NCBI GenBank assembly: GCA_902518165.1
Contig: CABYFB010000004.1
Location: forward strand, 62,001-126,000
Direction: 5' to 3'
DNA: 64,000 nt
Source: an uncultured Pelagibacteraceae bacterium
GTDB taxonomy: Bacteria > Pseudomonadota > Alphaproteobacteria > Pelagibacterales > Pelagibacteraceae
In this document: positions 63,890 to 64,000 of the stretch, piece after piece
How the letters are laid out: every line of letters begins with the position of its first letter
How positions within the stretch are numbered: the stretch's first letter is position 1
Program-made: the position numbers and the translations under genes
The notes under the pieces: model-generated
Seen by the model: the letters and a program-made list of their open reading frames with translations, nothing else
Told to the model about the DNA's origin: nothing
Database searches by the model: none

Positions 63890-64000
63890 TCAGCTTTTGT
63901 TTATTTTATTTGCTACTAACAATTTTCTTTGCATCTCTCTTAAAACAGGTCTTTCTATCAATTTACCATCTATTACAACCAAACCTGTGTTTGCTTTTTT
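63890..64000 (-). CDS. C-terminus of a CitE/HpcH-type lyase, partial
   Basis: An open frame enters from the right edge and stops at 63890. The last 36 residues include VIDGKLIERPVLREM, matching the conserved end of CitE/malyl-CoA-lyase-type proteins (D-G-K-x-I-x-x-P). Only the tail is visible, so the exact substrate is unknown. It heads the operon with the thioesterase and GMC genes. Confidence 0.6.
   Translation of the reverse strand, partial: KKANTGLVVIDGKLIERPVLREMQRKLLVANKINKS

Overview
The window looks like a chromosomal segment from a streamlined, very AT-rich marine alphaproteobacterium of the SAR11 / Candidatus Pelagibacter type. This is inferred from the low GC, almost no intergenic space, single-nucleotide gene overlaps, many amino-acid ABC transporters and drug/metabolite-type permeases, and the absence of insertion sequences, prophage or tRNA/rRNA genes. 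No database search was possible, so the taxon is an inference.

Layout. (1) 1-5088, plus strand: 3' end of mreB, then mreC, mreD, mrdA (PBP2) and rodA, the elongasome operon. (2) 5089-6378, minus: a GAF-SpoIIE/PP2C phosphatase. (3) 6547-11003, plus: prepilin peptidase pilD, then a MoxR ATPase / DUF58 / transglutaminase trio. (4) 10992-22130, minus: pilT, a GspH/FimT pseudopilin, pilV, pilW, pilX, an unknown secreted protein, pilY1 and an autotransporter-like surface protein. (5) 22258-29583, plus: a fused pilM-pilN gene, pilO, pilP, pilQ, pilB, pilC, the type IV pilus (T4P) machine. (6) 29580-30314, minus: a STAS anti-anti-sigma protein and an RsbW-type kinase. (7) 30456-36491, plus: two type IV pilins, a small membrane protein, and two ammonium transporters each fused to a SpoIIE/PP2C phosphatase, separated by a small exported heavy-metal-associated (HMA) protein; a decayed third phosphatase tail follows. 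(8) 36692-46759: metabolic genes (FAD amino-acid oxidoreductase, 2-hydroxyacid dehydrogenase, aceE, a histone-deacetylase-like hydrolase, msrB), an inverse-autotransporter barrel with a secreted neighbour, glutaredoxin, DUF2805 and a LysE exporter. (9) 46844-58979, plus: a tightly packed run with two complete branched-chain/polar amino-acid ABC transporters, azlCD, a pentapeptide-repeat protein, glaH and a P5C-reductase-like gene. (10) 59021-64000: the second binding protein, a second permease, a GFA protein, and a citE-like / thioesterase / GMC oxidoreductase operon.

Most interesting reading. The window holds all visible parts of a partner-switching circuit: one STAS antagonist, one RsbW-like kinase and three PP2C phosphatases, two of them covalently attached to ammonium channels. 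The kinase/STAS pair lies between the pilus assembly genes and the pilin genes. I infer an ammonium-gated partner switch that controls, or is controlled with, the type IV pilus. No sigma factor is visible, so the output is unknown. Other architectural oddities are a PilM-PilN fusion, a propeller nested inside the von Willebrand domain of PilY1, a coiled coil after a beta-barrel, and a 60-codon gene wedged between livH and livM.
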